Shown here: positions 7,089 to 8,355 of the stretch, in pieces | How the letters are laid out: every line of letters starts with the position of its first letter | How positions within the stretch are numbered: position 1 is the stretch's first letter | DNA from: DATKEH01 sp035546355 | GTDB lineage: Bacteria > Acidobacteriota > Thermoanaerobaculia > Multivoradales > JAIOJS01 | Length of the DNA stretch: 8,355 nt | NCBI GenBank assembly: GCA_035546355.1 | Contig: DATKEH010000066.1 | Location: forward strand, 1 to 8,355 | Direction: 5' to 3' | Made by a program: the position numbers and the translations under genes | Notes under the pieces: generated by a model | Database searches by the model: none | The model's input: the letters and a program-made list of their open reading frames with translations, nothing else | What the model was told of the DNA's origin: nothing

Positions 7089-7106
7089 CGACGACAGCAG
7101 GGGCGA

Positions 7107-7124
7107 TTGGGTGATTTCCCCGAA
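7107..7124. promoter_or_regulatory. Operator-like dyad 2, related to dyad 1
   Basis: TTGGGTGATTTCCCCGAA has 6 of 9 mirrored pairs and shares the TGGGTG half and the CC in the right arm with dyad 1 (9 of 18 positions identical). Centres of the two dyads are 36 bp apart. If the TACAAA at 7147 is the -10 box, this site ends next to or in the -35 region, as expected of an activator that contacts RNA polymerase. Confidence 0.4.
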
Positions 7125-7141
7125 GCGAGCCGCGGGCTCGC
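7125..7141. repeat. Perfect 7-bp inverted repeat abutting dyad 2
   Basis: GCGAGCC and GGCTCGC are exact inverted arms around a 3-nt centre GCG. It begins at the base after dyad 2. It may be a further protein site overlapping the -35 position, or a short hairpin if transcripts of the LuxR gene read through. No T-run follows. Confidence 0.5.
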
Positions 7142-7146
7142 CGTCG

Positions 7147-7152
7147 TACAAA
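7147..7152 (+). promoter_or_regulatory. Weak candidate -10 box (TACAAA) for the methyltransferase gene
   Basis: TACAAA is the most -10-like hexamer in this GC-rich spacer. A start near 7158-7159 would give a leader of about 65 nt carrying the hairpin at 7162-7196 and the AGGAGG site. There is no recognisable -35, consistent with an activator-dependent promoter. The assignment is tentative. Confidence 0.3.
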
Positions 7153-7161
7153 GGGCGGGTG

Positions 7162-7196
7162 GGGCCCGATCGCGGACGTGCCGCGATCGCCGGCCC
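7162..7196 (+). repeat. Strong hairpin in the presumed 5' leader of the methyltransferase gene
   Basis: CGATCGCGG (7167-7175) and CCGCGATCG (7181-7189) are exact 9-bp inverted arms around the 5-nt loop ACGTG. GGGCC (7162-7166) and GGCCC (7192-7196) extend the stem by five pairs beyond a 2-nt bulge (7190-7191). The stem ends 15 nt before the AGGAGG site, leaving that site free. With no U-run it is not a standard intrinsic terminator. It could be an mRNA-stabilising 5' hairpin, part of an attenuator, or a DNA operator. Confidence 0.65.
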
Positions 7197-7211
7197 GCGA
7201 CCACCGGAGAC

Positions 7212-7217
7212 AGGAGG
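7212..7217 (+). promoter_or_regulatory. Ribosome binding site (AGGAGG) of the methyltransferase gene
   Basis: A consensus AGGAGG lies 6 nt before ATG 7224 and fixes that start. It makes this gene leadered, in contrast to the likely leaderless genes upstream. Confidence 0.85.
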
Positions 7218-7223
7218 AACGTC

Positions 7224-8057
7224 ATGATCGCGCAGCAGGACCTGGAGACGCGGCGCGCGTGGGATGCGATCGCGCCGGGCTACGATCGGACGAACACGAC
7301 GACGCAGCTGGGGCTGGGAGCCGAGGGCGTGCGGCGGTTGGGGCTCGCCGCCGGAATGCGCTTCCTCGACGTGGCGGCCGGCAGCGGCGCGCTCGCCATT
7401 CCCGCCGCCCGCGCCGGCGCCCGCGTGCTGGCGGTCGACCTCTCTGCCGTCATGCTCGACCTGCTCGCCGCCCGGGCGCAGCGCGAGGGGCTCGCCGTCG
7501 AGACCCGGGTCATGGATGGCCACGCGCTCGAGCTCGAAGACGGCAGCTGCGATGCCGCCGGCTCGCAGCTCGGGGTGATGCTGTTCCCCGACATGCCGCA
7601 GGGCATCCGCGAGATGGTGCGGGTGGTCAGGCCGGGGGGGCGCGTGCTGATGACCGTCTACGGCGATCCCCGGCGGATCGACTTCCTCGGCTTTTTGGTC
7701 GCAGCGGTGCAGTCGGTGCGGCCCGGGTTCACCGGCCCGCCGATGGACCCGCCGCCGCTCCCGTTCCAGCTGCGAGACCCCGAGCGGCTGCGGCGCGCGC
7801 TGGGCGACGCCGGCCTGCAGGACGTGACGGTGGAGACGATCACCGAGAATACCCGATTCCACACCGGCGAGGAGCTGTGGGACTGGCTGGTGTCGAGCAA
7901 TCCCATCGTCGAGCAAGTGCTCGGCAGCCTCGAGCTGACGGCGGCCGAGACGGAGACCGTGCGGGAGGCGGTGGAGCAGCGGGTTCGCGAGCGAGGCGGC
8001 GACGGCCCGGCCACCCTCACCAACCCGATCCACATCGGCATCGGCACCAAACAGTGA
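7224..8057 (+). CDS. Class I SAM-dependent methyltransferase
   Basis: A 277-residue Rossmann-fold methyltransferase of the UbiE/Methyltransf_11 type. W13-D-A-I-A-P-G-Y20 is the common lead-in helix. Motif I is L48-D-V-A-A-G-S-G55 (SAM binding), D72 ends strand 2 (ribose contact), M97-D-G98-99 is the adenine-contact region, D110-A-A-G-S-Q115 stands at the motif IV position, and V135-R-P-G-G-R140 is the post-motif turn. Residues 172-180 form a proline cluster (PPMDPPPLP), and the C-terminal half (about 183-277) is probably a substrate-specific cap. The acceptor cannot be inferred; small molecule or quinone-like substrates are typical of the superfamily. A conserved-looking LuxR gene and a dyad-rich spacer lie upstream, so expression is probably controlled by that regulator. 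The partner gene at the right converges on it, so it seems to end its transcript. Confidence 0.92.
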   Translation: MIAQQDLETRRAWDAIAPGYDRTNTTTQLGLGAEGVRRLGLAAGMRFLDVAAGSGALAIPAARAGARVLAVDLSAVMLDLLAARAQREGLAVETRVMDGHALELEDGSCDAAGSQLGVMLFPDMPQGIREMVRVVRPGGRVLMTVYGDPRRIDFLGFLVAAVQSVRPGFTGPPMDPPPLPFQLRDPERLRRALGDAGLQDVTVETITENTRFHTGEELWDWLVSSNPIVEQVLGSLELTAAETETVREAVEQRVRERGGDGPATLTNPIHIGIGTKQ

Positions 8058-8105
8058 GGCCTACCGCGGCGCCGCATCGCCCTGGATTGGCGACCGCGAC
8101 GCAGG

Positions 8106-8355
8106 TCAGTACTGCAGCACCACGCCGGCCCAGTGGAAGCCGGCGCCGAAGGAGACCAGCAGCACCAGGTCGCCGGCGGCGACGCGGCCGCGCCGCCGCG
8201 CCTCCCACAGGGCGAGCGGCACCGACGCCGAGCCGGTGTTGCCGTACTCCTGCACGTTGACGTAGACCCGCTCCTCCGGCAGCTCCAGCTCGCGCCGCAC
8301 GGCGTCGAGGATGCGCAGGTTGGCCTGGTGGGGGACCAGCAACGCCACCTCGTCG
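8106..8355 (-). CDS. 3-oxoacyl-ACP synthase III (KAS III) family protein, C-terminal part, cut by the window edge
   Basis: Only the last 82 residues are visible. They contain the family's catalytic histidine motif (V-P-H-Q-A-N), the catalytic asparagine segment N-V-Q-E-Y-G-N-T-G-S-A-S, and the C-terminal glycine-rich G-A-G-F-H-W-A-G strand. KAS III enzymes condense acyl-CoA with malonyl-ACP to start fatty acid or related chains in the cytoplasm. The catalytic cysteine lies outside the window, and FabH-like relatives for secondary metabolites, alkyl quinolones or olefin synthesis share these motifs, so the symbol fabH is not assigned. The gene converges on the methyltransferase with a 48-bp gap, where only a weak 5-bp stem (8077-8093) and a GC palindrome (8066-8075) are seen and no clear terminator. 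Confidence 0.9.
   Translation of the reverse strand, partial: DEVALLVPHQANLRILDAVRRELELPEERVYVNVQEYGNTGSASVPLALWEARRRGRVAAGDLVLLVSFGAGFHWAGVVLQY

Noticed and set aside
8058..8105. Bidirectional terminator between the convergent methyltransferase and KAS III genes
   Set aside because: Only a 5-bp stem (8077-8093) and a 10-bp GC palindrome (8066-8075) are present, with no T-run on either strand, so the call is not supportable.
1..8355. Mobile element, CRISPR array, tRNA or defence system
   Set aside because: No transposase, integrase, direct-repeat array, tRNA-like cloverleaf or known defence domain is visible, and base composition is even across all genes.

Overview
The window is GC-rich, densely packed chromosomal DNA with strong G/C preference at third codon positions. 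It holds seven protein genes (two cut by the window edges) and no RNA genes, CRISPR arrays or insertion sequences that I can see. A soluble serine/threonine kinase that continues into a TolB-like domain and TPR repeats, beside a secreted M20 hydrolase of the 'DGQPVDP' type and a LuxR regulator with a TPR-type sensor, best fits an Acidobacteriota-like organism. Myxococcota or another high-GC phylum is possible; there is no rRNA or marker gene to decide.

Layout. Left block, minus strand: a Ser/Thr protein kinase (444-2627) followed 7 bp later by a DUF72/YecE-type protein (436 down past the left edge), probably one transcript. A 100-bp divergent spacer (2628-2727) separates this from a plus-strand pair: an NAD(P)-binding saccharopine-dehydrogenase-like / trans-acting enoyl-reductase-like protein (2728-3819), overlapped by 14 bp by a secreted M20-family metallohydrolase (3806-5380). 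Next comes a plus-strand LuxR-type transcriptional regulator with a long helical TPR-like sensor (5422-7053), a 170-bp regulatory spacer (7054-7223), and a class I SAM-dependent methyltransferase (7224-8057). At the right edge, convergent, is the C-terminal end of a beta-ketoacyl-ACP synthase III (8106 past the right edge).

Two things stand out. First, the spacer between the LuxR regulator and the methyltransferase holds four successive inverted repeats: two related operator-like dyads 36 bp apart, a perfect 7-bp inverted repeat abutting the second, and a strong hairpin in the presumed 5' leader. This suggests a self-contained regulator/enzyme switch. Second, the genes that should begin transcripts (kinase, dehydrogenase, LuxR) have a TANNNT -10-like box only 5-6 nt before the start codon and no Shine-Dalgarno sequence, two of them within a nearly identical 14-mer, while the M20 and methyltransferase genes have strong AGGAGG ribosome binding sites. 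This looks like leaderless transcription at first genes and ordinary initiation elsewhere.

I see no clearly new defence, mobile or biosynthetic system. The best candidate for an undescribed unit is the LuxR/methyltransferase module with its operator-rich spacer.
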